Part shown: in pieces, positions 45,596 through 54,681 of the stretch
How the letters are laid out: the number at the start of each line of letters is the position of its first letter
Numbering within the stretch: the first letter of the stretch is position 1
Assembly (NCBI RefSeq): GCF_008807375.1
Contig: NZ_CP043311.1
Location: 5,684,001 to 5,748,000, forward strand
Source of the DNA: Pseudomonas lalkuanensis
Lineage (GTDB): Bacteria; Pseudomonadota; Gammaproteobacteria; Pseudomonadales; Pseudomonadaceae
DNA: 64,000 nucleotides
Direction of reading: 5' to 3'
Position numbers and translations under genes: made by a program
Notes under the pieces: generated by a model
What the model was told of the DNA's origin: nothing
The model's input: only the letters and a program-made list of their open reading frames with translations
The model's database searches: none

Positions 45596-46369
45596 ATGGC
45601 CCAAGCCACGCCAGCGCTTGAAATCCGTAATCTGCACAAACGCTACGGCGATCTAGAAGTGCTCAAGGGCATCTCCCTCACCGCCAACGACGGTGACGTG
45701 ATCTCCATCCTGGGGTCGTCCGGCTCCGGCAAGTCCACCTTCCTGCGCTGCATCAACCTGCTGGAGAACCCGCACGAGGGCCAGATCCTGGTCGCAGGCG
45801 AAGAGCTCAAGCTCAAGCAGAGCCGCACCGGTGAACTGGTTGCCGCCGACAACAAGCAGATCAATCGCATGCGCAGCGAGATCGGCTTCGTATTCCAGAA
45901 CTTCAACCTCTGGCCGCACATGACCGTGCTCGACAACATCATCGAAGCGCCGCGCCGCGTGCTCGGCCAGAGCAAGGCCGAAGCCACCGAAATCGCCGAG
46001 GCCCTGCTGGCCAAGGTCGGCATCGCCGACAAGCGCCACGTCTATCCGACCCAGCTTTCCGGCGGCCAGCAGCAACGTGCGGCCATCGCCCGCACCCTGG
46101 CCATGCAGCCGAAGGTGATCCTGTTCGACGAGCCCACCTCGGCGCTGGACCCGGAAATGGTACAAGAAGTGCTTAACGTGATCCGCGCGCTGGCCGAGGA
46201 AGGCCGCACCATGCTGCTGGTCACCCATGAAATGAACTTCGCCCGGAACGTCTCCAGCGAAGTGGTTTTCCTTCACCAAGGGTTGGTAGAAGAACAGGGA
46301 CCGCCAGCGCAGGTATTTGACAACCCGCAGTCGGCGCGCTGTAAACAATTCATGTCCAGCAATCGCTAA
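45596..46369 (+). CDS. Polar amino-acid ABC transporter ATP-binding protein (HisP/GlnQ type)
   Basis: 257 residues. Walker A GSSGSGKST near residue 42, Q-loop FVFQNFNLWPHMTV, signature LSGGQQQR, Walker B VILFDEPTSALDPE, and the H-loop VTHEMNF. The HisP-like insertion LKQSRTGELVAADNKQINRMRS after the Walker A domain points to the basic amino-acid subclass (histidine/arginine/ornithine). The ATG at 45596 has AAGAGGA ahead. First gene of a four-gene transporter operon. Confidence 0.96.
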   Translation: MAQATPALEIRNLHKRYGDLEVLKGISLTANDGDVISILGSSGSGKSTFLRCINLLENPHEGQILVAGEELKLKQSRTGELVAADNKQINRMRSEIGFVFQNFNLWPHMTVLDNIIEAPRRVLGQSKAEATEIAEALLAKVGIADKRHVYPTQLSGGQQQRAAIARTLAMQPKVILFDEPTSALDPEMVQEVLNVIRALAEEGRTMLLVTHEMNFARNVSSEVVFLHQGLVEEQGPPAQVFDNPQSARCKQFMSSNR

Positions 46370-46388
46370 AACACGGAGCAAGAGCGCA

Positions 46389-47141
46389 ATGAAGAACTAC
46401 AAGAAGATTCTGCTGGCCGCGGCCGCCACACTCGCTTTCGGCACCAGCGCCGTTGCCGCCGACAAGCTGAAGATCGGCACCGAAGGCGCCTACCCGCCCT
46501 TCAACCTGATCGATGCCAGCGGCCAGGCCGGCGGCTTCGACGTGGAAATCGGCCAGGCCCTCTGCGCCAAGATGAAAGTCGAGTGCGAAGTGGTGACCTC
46601 CGACTGGGACGGCATCATCCCCGCCCTGAACGCCAAGAAGTTCGACTTCCTCGTCGCCTCCATGTCCATCACCGAAGAGCGCAAGCAGGCCGTCGATTTC
46701 ACCGACCCCTACTACACCAACAAGCTGCAGTACATCGCTCCGAAAAGCAGCGACTTCAAGACCGACAAGGACAGCCTGAAAGGCAAGGTGATCGGCGCCC
46801 AGCGCGCGACCATCGCCGGCACCTGGCTGGAAGACAACATGAAAGACGTTGTCGACATCAAGCTCTACGACACCCAGGAAAACGCCTACCTCGACCTGGC
46901 TTCCGGCCGCCTCGACGGCGTACTGGCTGACAAGTTCGTGAACTGGGAATGGCTGAAGAGCGACGCCGGCAAGGACTTCGAGTTCAAGGGCGACCCGGTA
47001 TTCGACAACGACAAGATCGCCATTGCCGTGCGCAAGGGTGACCCGCTGCGCGAGAAGCTGAACACCGCGCTGAAGGAAATCGTTGCCGACGGCACCTACA
47101 AGAAGATCAACGACAAGTACTTCCCCTTCAGCATCTACTGA
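46389..47141 (+). CDS. Periplasmic polar amino-acid-binding protein
   Basis: 250 residues. Signal peptide cut near residue 23 (AVAA), then KLKIGTEGAYPPFNLID and GGFDVEIGQALCAKMKVECEVV, the lysine/arginine/ornithine-binding subfamily with its Cys pair, and DFLVASMSITEERKQAVDFTDPYY. Ligand likely a basic amino acid by family resemblance. Starts 19 bp after the ATPase gene. The ATG at 46389 begins the signal peptide. Confidence 0.96.
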   Translation: MKNYKKILLAAAATLAFGTSAVAADKLKIGTEGAYPPFNLIDASGQAGGFDVEIGQALCAKMKVECEVVTSDWDGIIPALNAKKFDFLVASMSITEERKQAVDFTDPYYTNKLQYIAPKSSDFKTDKDSLKGKVIGAQRATIAGTWLEDNMKDVVDIKLYDTQENAYLDLASGRLDGVLADKFVNWEWLKSDAGKDFEFKGDPVFDNDKIAIAVRKGDPLREKLNTALKEIVADGTYKKINDKYFPFSIY

Positions 47142-47189
47142 CCTGTCCGTCCGGTGCCGCCCCTGCGCGGCACCGGCGCCTGAACTCCC

Positions 47190-47885
47190 ATGACCCTAGA
47201 CCTTCACGGATTCGGCCCGGCCCTGGCCGCGGGCACCCTCATGACCATCAAGCTGGCGCTGTCCGCGCTGGTATTGGGTCTGGTGCTCGGTCTGCTCGGC
47301 GCCCTGGCCAGGACTTCTTCCATCAAGCCGCTGCAGTGGCTGGGTGGCACCTATTCCACCATCGTGCGTGGCGTTCCCGAGCTGCTCTGGGTTCTGCTGA
47401 TCTACTTCGGCACGGTCAACCTGATGCGCAGCCTGGGCGAGTCGCTCGGCTACCCCGCGCTGGAACTGAACGCCTTCGCCGCCGGCACCATCGCCCTTGG
47501 CCTGTGCTTCGGCTCCTATGCCACCGAGGTCTTCCGCGGCGCCATCCTGGCCATCCCCAAGGGACACCGCGAAGCGGGCATGGCCCTTGGCCTGTCCAGC
47601 GGGCGCATTCTCTGGCGGGTGATCCTGCCGCAGATGTGGCGCATCGCCCTGCCGGGCCTCGGCAACCTGTTCATGATCCTGATGAAGGACACGGCGCTGG
47701 TTTCCGTGATCGGCCTTGAGGAAATCATGCGCCGTTCGCAGATCGCCGTGACCGCCAGCAAGGAGCCCTTCACCTTCTACATGGTGGCCGCCTTCATCTA
47801 CCTGGGCCTGACCATCCTCGCGATGATCGGCATGCATTGGCTTGAGAAGCGCGCAGGCCGCGGCTTCAAGCGGAGCGCAGCATGA
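47190..47885 (+). CDS. Amino-acid ABC permease (HisQ type)
   Basis: 231 residues. About five transmembrane segments, the HisMQ family start GFGPALAAGTLMTIKLAL, YSTIVRGVPELLWVLLIYF, and the ATPase-contact EAA loop EAGMALGLSSGRILWRVILPQ. Overlaps the next permease by an ATGA. Confidence 0.96.
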   Translation: MTLDLHGFGPALAAGTLMTIKLALSALVLGLVLGLLGALARTSSIKPLQWLGGTYSTIVRGVPELLWVLLIYFGTVNLMRSLGESLGYPALELNAFAAGTIALGLCFGSYATEVFRGAILAIPKGHREAGMALGLSSGRILWRVILPQMWRIALPGLGNLFMILMKDTALVSVIGLEEIMRRSQIAVTASKEPFTFYMVAAFIYLGLTILAMIGMHWLEKRAGRGFKRSAA

Positions 47886-48571
47886 ACTGGGAAGTCATCG
47901 TCAAATACCTGCCGCAACTGGCCCAGGGCGCCATCCTCACCCTGGAGCTGGTGGCCATCGCAGTGATCGCCGGCCTGATCCTGGCGCTCCCAATGGGCAT
48001 CGCCCGCGCATCGCGCCACTGGTACGTACGTGCCCTGCCCTACGGCTACATCTTCTTCTTCCGTGGCACGCCGCTGCTGGTGCAACTGTTCCTGGTCTAC
48101 TACGGCCTGGCGCAGTTCGACGCGGTGCGCAAAGGTCCGCTCTGGCCCTATCTGCGCGACCCATTCTGGTGCGCCGTGATCACCATGACCATGCACACCG
48201 CGGCCTATATCGCCGAGATCCTGCGCGGGGCCATCCAGGCCGTTCCGCCGGGCGAGATCGAAGCGGCGCGGGCCCTGGGCATGTCGCGCTTCCAGGCACT
48301 GGTCTACATCATCCTGCCGCGCGCGGCGCGCATCGGCCTGCCGGCCTACAGCAACGAAGTGATCCTGATGATCAAGGCCAGCGCGCTGGCCAGTACCGTA
48401 ACCCTGCTGGAACTCACCGGCATGGCCCGTACGATCATCGCCCGCACCTACCTGCCGGTGGAAATCTTCTTCGCCGCAGGCCTGTTCTATCTGCTGATCG
48501 CCTATGTACTGGTTCGGGCCTTCCGCCTGCTGGAACACAAGTTGCGGGTAGACGCCCTGCAGGGCCGCTGA
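47882..48571 (+). CDS. Amino-acid ABC permease (HisM type)
   Basis: 229 residues. Partner of the preceding permease: FFFRGTPLLVQLFLVYYG, EILRGAIQAVPPGEIEAARALG and the EAA loop ending FQALVYIILPRAARI. Heterodimer with the HisQ-type protein inferred from overlap. Last gene of the transporter operon. Confidence 0.96.
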   Translation: MNWEVIVKYLPQLAQGAILTLELVAIAVIAGLILALPMGIARASRHWYVRALPYGYIFFFRGTPLLVQLFLVYYGLAQFDAVRKGPLWPYLRDPFWCAVITMTMHTAAYIAEILRGAIQAVPPGEIEAARALGMSRFQALVYIILPRAARIGLPAYSNEVILMIKASALASTVTLLELTGMARTIIARTYLPVEIFFAAGLFYLLIAYVLVRAFRLLEHKLRVDALQGR

Positions 48572-48655
48572 GCCCGCTACCGCTCCTCGTCCCCGGATGA
48601 GGGGCGGAGGTGGCGGCGCTATAATCGCCGCCCCTGATTCCCACCGCCTCGCCAC

Positions 48656-49870
48656 ATGACCAGCCCTGCGCCCCTCCAAGGCCCGCTCCTGCGGGAACGC
48701 TTCGCCGCCCTGGACGATTTCCTGCGCGCGCATCAGGACATCTGGCGCCCGACACCCTTTACCGAGCTGGAACTCCCCTGGGAGCGCGAGCACGCCGAAC
48801 TGGCCGCCAGGTTGCGCGGCCGCAGCCTGGCGGAGGCGGACGCCATCCACAACCACCCGGAACGACTGCAGGCCCCGGCACCTTATCCACAGCTTGCGGC
48901 GCAATCTTCCAGGCTCAGCCAGATTGAAGAACTGCCCTCCACGCGGACGGATGCAATTCCCAACGCATTCACGGTGGATGTTCCCGGACGCAAGTGGCAG
49001 CAGATCGACGCCTTCGCCAGCCGCCTCGGCTTTCGCCAGGCGCCCGCCCACTGGCTGGACTGGTGCTCCGGCAAGGGACATCTGGGACGCCGCCTGGCCC
49101 ACGACGGCACGCCACTGACCTGCATCGAACTCGATCCGCAACTGGTCGCCAGCGGCCAGCAACTCAGCCAGCGCCTGGGCCTCACGGCGCAGCACCGCGA
49201 ACAGGATGCCCTGGCGGATGACGCCGGTCTCCACCTCACCGCCGAACACACGGCGGTGGCCCTGCACGCCTGTGGCGACCTCCACGTGCGCCTGATGCAA
49301 CTGGCCAGTGCCGCCGGCTGCCGCCAGCTGGCAGTGGCGCCCTGCTGCTACAACCGCATCCGGACCCCGGACTACCAACCGCTTTCCGCAATAGCCAGGC
49401 GCTCCACGCTGCACCTCAACCAGACGGACCTGCGCCTGCCGCTCAGCGAGACCGTCACGGCCGGCGCCCGCGTTCGCCGCCAGCGCGACCAATCCATGGC
49501 ACGACGACTGGCCTTTGACCTCCTGCAGAGAGAACTGACCGGCAAGGACCAGTACTTGCCCATTCCCTCCCTCGCCACCAGCTGGCTGGACAAGCCATTC
49601 CCCGATTACTGCCGCGATCTCTGCACCCTCAAGGGGCTATCCGTCCCGGCGAATCGCGACTGGCAGGCACTGGAAGCAGCGGGCTGGCAACGCCTCGCCG
49701 TGGTGCGCAACCTGGAACTCCCCCGCAGCCTGTTCCGCCGCCCCCTGGAGCTCTGGCTGCTACTGGACCGCGCCCTGTTCCTCGAAGAACAGGGCTACCA
49801 GGTGACGCTCGGCAGCTTCTGCCCGCCTCAGCTCACACCACGCAACGTCCTGCTCCTGGCCGAGCGCTGA
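48656..49870 (+). CDS. SAM-dependent methyltransferase, substrate unknown
   Basis: 404 residues. The S-adenosylmethionine motif LDWCSGKGHLGRRLA near residue 138 is followed by the acidic post-motif TCIELDPQLV, ALHACGDLHVRLM near 203 and APCCYNRI near 226. The GKGHL and ACGDL plus PCC pattern matches the methyltransferase group that includes METTL25-like proteins, so modification of RNA or a protein is possible. Cytosolic, no other domain recognised. Located 85 bp after the transporter operon; followed by an inverted DnaA-box-like pair. Confidence 0.82.
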   Translation: MTSPAPLQGPLLRERFAALDDFLRAHQDIWRPTPFTELELPWEREHAELAARLRGRSLAEADAIHNHPERLQAPAPYPQLAAQSSRLSQIEELPSTRTDAIPNAFTVDVPGRKWQQIDAFASRLGFRQAPAHWLDWCSGKGHLGRRLAHDGTPLTCIELDPQLVASGQQLSQRLGLTAQHREQDALADDAGLHLTAEHTAVALHACGDLHVRLMQLASAAGCRQLAVAPCCYNRIRTPDYQPLSAIARRSTLHLNQTDLRLPLSETVTAGARVRRQRDQSMARRLAFDLLQRELTGKDQYLPIPSLATSWLDKPFPDYCRDLCTLKGLSVPANRDWQALEAAGWQRLAVVRNLELPRSLFRRPLELWLLLDRALFLEEQGYQVTLGSFCPPQLTPRNVLLLAER

Positions 49871-49872
49871 AC

Positions 49873-49895
49873 TTACCCACAAAACCTGTGGATAA
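49873..49895. promoter_or_regulatory. Inverted pair of DnaA-box-like sequences
   Basis: TTACCCACA, 5-bp spacer, TGTGGATAA. The second is a perfect consensus DnaA box on the minus strand; the first differs at one base. It starts 3 bp after the methyltransferase stop. Confidence 0.4.
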
Positions 49896-50122
49896 CTTTG
49901 TTGATGAAATCTGGGCAAACGCCCGGAAAGCCTTGCTGTACGCACCATTCAGGGACTGCTCATTTTTTGCGCGACAAATGAAAAGCCAAGGAATACAGGA
50001 GGTTGCGAAATTCTGAGACCCAGCGCACAAATTCTCAGGCAGGAGGAGACGGGACGAAGCACCTTTGTGCATAAACCCCGCCACGCTGATTCCGGAAGCT
50101 GCACCGACAAGCATCGAAGAGG

Positions 50123-50150
50123 TTTACTCGCCACACTCAATCGCTATAAT
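50123..50150 (+). promoter_or_regulatory. Promoter of tRNA-Thr
   Basis: TTTACT (50123-50128), 16-bp spacer, perfect TATAAT (50145-50150), then a GC-rich discriminator GGCGACCCC. Confidence 0.75.
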
Positions 50151-50165
50151 GGCGACCCCTCCTGG

Positions 50166-50241
<76 letters not shown>

Positions 50242-50497
50242 CCACTTCTAGATATCATGACGCGCAGACAGGCAGCCGCCGCTGCAGGAAGGCTGCGTAG
50301 CGAACAAAGCGGGGATTTGGCAAACGAATGCCCCGCCTCTCCTGACTTGATCGATTGTTCGGCAGCACGTAGCAAGCTGGACCGATTTTCCCTTCAGCTC
50401 CCACTTGCCCGCTCGACCACCACGGATCAAGGTCTGCCTCATACGCGAACACAGGCATTGCCGGGCTTTCCGCTTCTTGCCAGCCCGGCGCAGGCAC

Positions 50498-51110
50498 TTA
50501 CATATTGCCTATCAATGTCCCACCCGCAGCGCCGCCGATCGCCTTGAACAACGCCTCTTGGCCATCGTCCCTGTAAAAGAGTTGCTCGAAGGACGTGGTC
50601 CAATTGTCTACATGCTCCGTTCCGACCTTTTTCGGAACGACCAGCTCGGAGAAACCCTCGACCCTCAGCAGCGCTCGAACCGCGCTCAGTGCCTGACTAC
50701 GGGTAACCGCGATTTCCTCTCCAAGATGGAAGGCAACGTCATATTCGCATTCATCTCGATTGGCACGACTCTTACCGTTACCGCCACCACATCTGTGTGG
50801 ATGAACGTCCGATAGACTCCATATAGCGCCGCTTTGCGTAGCTCGCGCCGCACATTCTCGGGGCTCTCTCCAGCCACAACTGTTGGCGAAATCTGGAACT
50901 GCAAGGGTGAGTCGATATCAGTTCGAAACTGCCGTTTTCGGTAGAATAGTCGACAAAGTCATCGATCATCTCGGGCGCTGTCTTGAACTGCAGCGGCAGT
51001 GCATTCGCGACTGATGAAGGCTTCACGATCTTACGATCCGTCGAATCGCTGCAGCCAACCATGTTGAAAAATGAGGTGCTGATCAGCACCAACGACATTC
51101 CCTTGCGCAT
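50498..51110 (-). pseudogene. Frame-disrupted lipoprotein gene
   Basis: Protein-like sequence continues through all three minus frames in order. Frame 1 from 51110: a lipoprotein signal with FFNMVGC, then a coherent stretch to DDFVDYSTENG. Frame 2 from about 50920: DIDSPLQFQISPTVVAG, RRELRKAALYGVYRTF, to about 50770. Frame 3 from about 50760 to the TAA at 50498: ECEYDVAFHLGEEIAVTRS, FSELVVPKKVG, NWTTSFEQLFYRDDGQEAL. Each switch fits a single-base deletion. Either a decayed gene or assembly errors; no family recognised. The first ATG or that at 51098 could be the start. Confidence 0.72.
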
Positions 51111-51492
51111 TCCTGCTGGTCAATTGCGGCGAGGTGATAGACCTGCCGCCAGTCGGTTGTGTTCAACCTATTTCTGGCCAATCAACTTTCATGTTGCATA
51201 TGCCGCGCAGCAGAGCAATGAAGCAACGCGGAGGGGAGACAGCTGCCAGACTTGCCGCTGACGGATTAGTGCGATCCATCGAGTTGTCGATTGGAAGGTG
51301 AGGGAAATGACGCTTGCGGGAGAAACCGCCTCAGCATCGGCGGACGACCAGCGCAATTATCGAATCAGCGCATCGACGCCAGGCTATCGCGCGCGCCCCT
51401 GAAACGAATGGGCAGCCCCCCCCTCAACCAACTGGAGCCCAAGGGTTGAGATGAGTTGCCGCCGAGATGCGTGAATCAAACTCAAGCGTTGA
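51111..51492. other. Intergenic region without a convincing gene
   Basis: Between the broken lipoprotein gene and the lipoprotein at 51493. The only candidate is a 31-codon frame at 51307-51402 preceded by AAGGTGAGGGA, starting MTLAGETASASADDQRN; too short to judge, possibly a gene remnant. Confidence 0.4.
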
Positions 51493-51999
51493 TTAGCTGC
51501 TGCTCTTCGCCGCCTCGTGCTCCCGCTCGACCTCGCCCGAGAGCGTGAGCAGGCAGGTGTTGGAATTGCAGGAGCCGCTCAGCTTGAAGCCTTGGTTCAG
51601 TTTCTTGAGGCGGAAAACTTCCCCGTTGAGAGCCGCGTCGACTTCGGCGCCATCGGCGCCAGACATGGCGGCAAGCGCGCGTCGCGCGAGCTCCTGACCA
51701 GCTTTAGCCTGGCTGGCCAACTCCCCTTCGGCCTTGTGCCAGGAAATATTGGTGCGGCCGCAACTGAACTCCAGCGTCATGCCAACGGTGTCGCGAGAAA
51801 ACTTGTAGCGACTAATGGCGCAAGCCTCTCCCTGCTTGACGATACGCTTCACCACGGTGGCTCCCACCGCGGATACTACGCTGGCTTCGGTTAGAGACGG
51901 CGCGGCAGTACCGACCTTGGTCGAAGCTGACTCATCGTTACAACCTTGCAAACTAAACATGGTGCCTGCAACAAGCACCGCCATTAGTTCCTTTTTCAT
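51493..51999 (-). CDS. Predicted lipoprotein, unknown function
   Basis: 168 residues. Lipoprotein signal with lipobox SLQGC (Cys20). The mature part has two Cys pairs (GEACAISRY with EFSCGRTN, and SGSCNSNTCLL near the end), likely disulfides in the periplasm. No family recognised. Good ribosome site GAGGAAGG ahead of the ATG. Isolated on the minus strand with no operon partner, inside the variable region after tRNA-Thr, which suggests an acquired accessory gene. Confidence 0.82.
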   Translation of the reverse strand: MKKELMAVLVAGTMFSLQGCNDESASTKVGTAAPSLTEASVVSAVGATVVKRIVKQGEACAISRYKFSRDTVGMTLEFSCGRTNISWHKAEGELASQAKAGQELARRALAAMSGADGAEVDAALNGEVFRLKKLNQGFKLSGSCNSNTCLLTLSGEVEREHEAAKSSS

Positions 52000-52593
52000 A
52001 CCCTTCCTCTGATAGTTGGACCAACAGCCGGCAGATCGTCCTGCCAGAAAAATCTGAAAAACTAGGTAAAATGAAGTCCCATAACAGCCGGACCATACAC
52101 TGCCTTCGCGCTCAAAAGCCCTGCGCGCCCGACTTTAGAGAACGGAACGCCCCCTTAAAATAGCGAAAGGAGCGCGCACTCATCTTTCGAGCACGAAACA
52201 CTTGGCGAGAACCTTTGGGTGTAGCAGGGGCCCATCCTTACCAAGAATATCTGACGAAACTAACAGCCCTTCCAGCTGCGTTACCTTGGGCAGTCGTGCG
52301 CTTCAAATATGGCGCCTATTAAAGCACAACCGCACACCTCCGATAAACCAAGCCCTTCTTCAATGGGCCAACAGCATTCAGGAATGCATACATGAGCACC
52401 GAAAGCGTATGCACTAATCAAGTCCACAGGTCCGAATAATTCGTCTTCCGACGAAAGGTGCCGTAGAACATTGCCACTACTTATACGGAGATTCAGAGCA
52501 TACGCCGATCATTGCGCCGCCCTGTGGCCACTGTAGCCACACAGACAGGGGCCGGTGTACCATGATCAGCTTGCTACGACGGAGAGCTTCAAG
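52000..52593. other. A+T-richer intergenic leader of the polysaccharide island
   Basis: No recognisable protein; a 71-codon forward frame at 52202 has no family features. A small hairpin (TGTGGC, seven-base loop, GCCACA) lies at 52523-52541, about 50 bp before the KdsB-like start. No JUMPstart/ops element (GGCGGTAGCGTG) was found by eye. Confidence 0.45.
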
Positions 52594-53340
52594 TTGAAGA
52601 AAGAGCACAATTTCAGCGTAATTATTCCGGCACGGTATGAATCCAGTCGACTTCCCGGAAAGCCACTTATAGAGATATGCGGCATCCCGATGATCATAAG
52701 GACCTATGATCAGTGTGCCAAGGCCTGCCCTCAGGAAAAGATTTTTGTCGCAACTGACGACGATAGAATCAAGGATGTCTGCGAGGCACATGGCATACAG
52801 GTCCTGATGACATCAAAAGACTGTCTAACTGGTACCGATCGGGTAGCCGAATGCGCAAGATTGATTGACTCTGAAGTGTTCATCAATGTCCAGGGAGACG
52901 AGCCCCTCTTCAATCCGCAAGACCTAATATCAATTATCGAAAAGATCAATGATTTCCCGGGTGATGTGCTCAACGGTTTCTGCCCCATACTGGAAGAAGA
53001 GCACTTTCGCAGTACCAGTACACCGAAAGTTGTAATCCGTCCTGATGGGCGGCTGCTCTATATGTCCCGCGCGACAATTCCCGGAACGAAAGACGACAGA
53101 TTCATTGCTGGCCATCGCCAAGTGTGCGTTTATGCCTTCCCCCGAAAAGCACTCGAGGCTTTCAGCTCGCAAACGAAAAAGACGCCACTGGAAAGCATAG
53201 AGGACATCGAAATTCTTCGCTTCCTGGAACTTGGCTGGGAAGTAAGGATGATCGAATTGTCCACCAGCTCAATCGCCGTGGACAATCCCGAGGACGTGCT
53301 GCGCGCTGAAGCTGCAATTCAGGAAGGTAAGCTCCCATGA
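52594..53340 (+). CDS. KdsB-like CMP-sugar synthetase (3-deoxy-ulosonate cytidylyltransferase family)
   Basis: 248 residues. CTP-dependent activation of a 3-deoxy-ulosonic acid. FSVIIPARYESSRLPGKPL near residue 7 is the nucleotide-binding loop, ATDDDRI the base-contact region, GTDRVAECA and NVQGDEPLF the Mg-site region, and LYMSRATIPG the sugar-site region (canonical KdsB has FSRAxIPW, so the sugar pocket may differ). The TTG at 52594 is preferred: GGAG sits nine bases ahead and family members start at this point; a GTG 13 codons upstream is the alternative. The stop overlaps the HAD gene. A house-keeping kdsB is expected elsewhere, so this is likely a second, dedicated enzyme. Confidence 0.85.
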   Translation: MKKEHNFSVIIPARYESSRLPGKPLIEICGIPMIIRTYDQCAKACPQEKIFVATDDDRIKDVCEAHGIQVLMTSKDCLTGTDRVAECARLIDSEVFINVQGDEPLFNPQDLISIIEKINDFPGDVLNGFCPILEEEHFRSTSTPKVVIRPDGRLLYMSRATIPGTKDDRFIAGHRQVCVYAFPRKALEAFSSQTKKTPLESIEDIEILRFLELGWEVRMIELSTSSIAVDNPEDVLRAEAAIQEGKLP

Positions 53341-54014
53341 ATGCCACTCTGAGAAATTACGAGTGCCTGGTCTTCGACTGCGACGGGGTCATATTGGACT
53401 CCAATCGGATAAAGACCGATGCCTTCTACAGAGCGGCGCTGGACTATGGAAAAGCCCCAGCCACCAAGCTTGTGGAATTCCACGTGGCAAATGGCGGTAT
53501 TTCTCGCTATCGGAAATTTGAGTACTTCTTCCGTGACATCCTGAACAGAACATCGTGGGACAACGAACTCGACGTCGTCCTCGAAAACTACGCAAACTTT
53601 GTCCGCGATGGACTCCTGACCTGCTCCATCGCGCCCGGCCTCGAAAAGCTGCGCGAGATCACTGCCGATAGCCGCTGGCTAATTGTTTCGGGCGGCGATC
53701 AGGTAGAGCTGCGAGAAGTCTTCATGGCCCGCGGTCTGACGGAATACTTCGACGGCGGCATCTTTGGCAGCCCAACGCCAAAAGACGTCATACTGGAAAG
53801 AGAAATCGAACGGCAAAACATTCAGAAGCCGGCGTTGTTCATTGGGGACAGCCGCTTCGATCATCAGTGCGCCACGGCGGCTGGGCTAGACTTTGTGTTC
53901 CTCAGCGCGTGGAGCGAGTTCAATGAGTGGCCGGCATATTTCAGCGACAAGAAAATTGTCATTCAGGCCAGTATCGAGTCGTTTCTCAACACGCAAATCG
54001 CCGGCCAGGTATAG
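53337..54014 (+). CDS. HAD-superfamily phosphatase, subfamily IA-like
   Basis: 225 residues. Nucleophile motif VFDCDGVILDSN (Asp14 and Asp16), a helical cap of about residues 25-95, motif II LIVSGGDQ, motif III Lys in GSPTPKDVIL, and motif IV FIGDSRFDH. The capped layout differs from the capless KdsC but suits small sugar-phosphate substrates, as in the sialic-acid-9-phosphatase group. Translationally coupled to the KdsB-like gene by an ATGA overlap, so dephosphorylation of the sugar acid before CMP activation is a reasonable inference. Ends 10 bp from the convergent cysC stop. Confidence 0.86.
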   Translation: MNATLRNYECLVFDCDGVILDSNRIKTDAFYRAALDYGKAPATKLVEFHVANGGISRYRKFEYFFRDILNRTSWDNELDVVLENYANFVRDGLLTCSIAPGLEKLREITADSRWLIVSGGDQVELREVFMARGLTEYFDGGIFGSPTPKDVILEREIERQNIQKPALFIGDSRFDHQCATAAGLDFVFLSAWSEFNEWPAYFSDKKIVIQASIESFLNTQIAGQV

Positions 54015-54024
54015 AAACCTCGAA

Positions 54025-54612
54025 TCAGGAACTCTTGATAAGCCCGTAAAGCCGCTCGACTGCATCATCAATATGCGCGTCAAGTGTATTGATGATCAGA
54101 TCTGGCGAAGAAGGAGACTCGTAGGGCGAAGATATCCCGGTGAACTCGGCAAGCTCTCCCGCCCTTGCTTTTCCATAGAGCCCTTTCGGATCCCTGGCCT
54201 CGCAGGCCTCGAGCGGAGTGCTGACGTACACTTCCTTGAAGAACTCCGCTCCAATGATCTCTTTTGCCATGAGCCGATCAGCACGCAATGGCGAGATCAA
54301 CGCAACCACCACTATCAGCCCTGCCTCGTTCATCAACCGAGCAACTTCGGCCACCCTTCTGATATTTTCGGAGCGGTCCTGAATGGAAAACCCCAAATTC
54401 CTGTTCAGACCGTGGCGGACATTGTCACCGTCTAGTGTGAAGCATGCCCTTCCAGCCGAAAGCAATCGACGCTCCAAAGCGAATGCCAGTGTCGACTTGC
54501 CGGATGCGCTCAAACCAGTCAACCAAATCGTGACGCCGACCTGCTGCAATAATCCTTCTCGCTCTTGGCGGGTCACATTACCCTGATGCCAAACGATGCC
54601 TTTCTGAATCAT
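54025..54612 (-). CDS. cysC: Adenylyl-sulfate (APS) kinase
   Basis: 195 residues, stand-alone form. Makes PAPS from APS and ATP. P-loop GLSASGKST near residue 33, LDGDNVRHGLNRNLGF (APS-binding Asp/Arg), SENIRRVAEVA, and FKEVYVSTPLEACEARDPKGLY. No sulfurylase (cysD/cysN) or PAPS reductase is next to it, so within a polysaccharide island the likely use is PAPS supply for sulfation of a glycan, though no sulfotransferase is visible in the window. Plausible starts all near 54612. Confidence 0.95.
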   Translation of the reverse strand: MIQKGIVWHQGNVTRQEREGLLQQVGVTIWLTGLSASGKSTLAFALERRLLSAGRACFTLDGDNVRHGLNRNLGFSIQDRSENIRRVAEVARLMNEAGLIVVVALISPLRADRLMAKEIIGAEFFKEVYVSTPLEACEARDPKGLYGKARAGELAEFTGISSPYESPSSPDLIINTLDAHIDDAVERLYGLIKSS

Positions 54613-54681
54613 ATCTGCCCCTCAGGTTTATCCATGCATGAGGCATGGCAGCAACCCACAGGGACGATGCCTTGGATTACT

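Noticed and set aside
49873..49895. Replication origin
   Set aside because: Only two DnaA-like boxes, no A+T-rich unwinding region and no dnaA/dnaN neighbours.
52202..52417. 71-codon forward frame in the island leader
   Set aside because: No ribosome site, no recognised family and unremarkable composition; kept as intergenic.
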